A stretch of 6,226 bases of DNA from Betaproteobacteria bacterium (GTDB taxonomy: Bacteria; Pseudomonadota; Gammaproteobacteria; Burkholderiales; Casimicrobiaceae): contig VBCL01000225.1 of the NCBI GenBank assembly GCA_005888865.1, forward strand, positions 1 through 6,226, read 5' to 3'. A program made the translations under genes and the position numbers. The notes below the pieces were generated by a model, which did no database searches, was not told the origin of the DNA, and saw only the letters and a list, made by a program, of their open reading frames with translations. Positions 5,775 through 6,226 of the stretch are shown here, one piece after another; within the stretch, counting starts at the first letter, position 1; each line of letters begins with the position of its first letter.

Positions 5775-6226
5775 GGGGCCGGCTCGTCGATGTGGGTTCC
5801 GGCGGACGCGTCGAGCTGCGGCTCAGTGGGAGAAGCGGCCTTGGAGAGCGCGGCGAGAATGCCCTGCAACAGCGCCGTCGGAGTCGGCGGGCAGCCGGGA
5901 ATCGCGACGTCCACGGGAATGACGTTCGCGACCCGTCCAAGGCTCGCATAACTCTCGCCGAAGATGCCGCCGCTGCAGCCGCAGTCGCCGGCCGCAATCA
6001 CGAGCTTGGGGTCCGGGGTCGCGTCGTAGGTGCGCTTGAGCGCGATCGCCATGTGCTTCGACACCGGCCCCGTGACGAGCAGCACATCGGCGTGTCTGGG
6101 ACTCGCGACGAACCTGATGCCGAGCCCTTCCAGGTTGTAATAGGGGTTGGAGAGGGCGTGGATCTCCAGCTCGCAGCCGTTACACGACCCTGCGTCGACC
6201 TGGCGGATTGTCAACGCGCGGCCCAG
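5771..6226 (-). CDS. NuoB/HyfI-like [4Fe-4S] small subunit of a group 4 hydrogenase-like complex (partial)
   Basis: The frame is open to the right edge, so the N-terminus is probably outside the window. A TTG at 6214-6212 is possible, but residues upstream (LGRAL before TIRQVDAGSCNGCELE) also fit longer family members. The protein matches the 20-kDa complex-I / hydrogenase small-subunit family, closest by motif to HycG/HyfI. Counting from the TTG, CNGC (C11, C14), GDCGC (C78, C80) and PGCPPTP (C108) supply the four ligands of the cluster equivalent to N2 of complex I or the proximal cluster of hydrogenases; C80 is an extra cysteine. SPRHADVLLVTGPV and PVDVAIPGCPPTP are family hallmarks. A proline/alanine/acid-rich tail of about 25 residues follows the fold. 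It would act on the cytoplasmic side of a membrane complex, passing electrons to or from the catalytic subunit. Whether the partner is a real [NiFe] hydrogenase cannot be told without the large subunit. It is followed directly by hsp20. Confidence 0.9.
   Translation of the reverse strand: MGRALTIRQVDAGSCNGCELEIHALSNPYYNLEGLGIRFVASPRHADVLLVTGPVSKHMAIALKRTYDATPDPKLVIAAGDCGCSGGIFGESYASLGRVANVIPVDVAIPGCPPTPTALLQGILAALSKAASPTEPQLDASAGTHIDEPAP

Overview
The window is GC-rich bacterial chromosome. The SSB, UvrA and Hsp20 sequences all look proteobacterial, probably a beta- or gamma-proteobacterium; no 16S or other taxonomic marker is present, so this is inference. It carries parts of two unrelated gene blocks that converge on a structured, apparently non-coding stretch.

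Left block (1-4880): the 5' end of ssb (minus strand, running off the left edge), a secreted Calx-beta repeat protein (minus), a 338-base divergent intergenic region, then uvrA (plus). Divergent ssb and uvrA is a classic proteobacterial arrangement joining two DNA-repair functions; here an apparently unrelated beta-sandwich exported protein lies between them. The uvrA reading frame is intact through the second Walker B motif (LDEPTTGLH) and then loses about 34 nt relative to the family. This shifts the frame and leaves 93 well-preserved C-terminal codons out of phase. It is either a very recent inactivating deletion or a sequence/assembly error.

Middle (4881-5315): no convincing gene. It holds a remarkable 157-nt imperfect inverted repeat (4919-5075) whose arms pair almost continuously (about 62 pairs, with a 15-bp perfect outer stem and a 10-bp perfect apical stem). 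Two smaller hairpins follow, then a textbook rho-independent terminator for the minus-strand operon.

Right block (5316-6226): a minus-strand operon end. A NuoB/HyfI-type [4Fe-4S] small subunit of a group 4 [NiFe]-hydrogenase-like or complex-I-like membrane complex enters from the right edge. It overlaps by the tetranucleotide TTGA an Hsp20/alpha-crystallin small heat-shock protein, which ends just before the terminator. The rest of the complex would lie beyond the right edge.

The most unusual items are the long palindromic element downstream of uvrA, the broken uvrA frame, the Calx-beta protein inserted between ssb and uvrA, and the small heat-shock gene apparently coupled to a hydrogenase-like operon.
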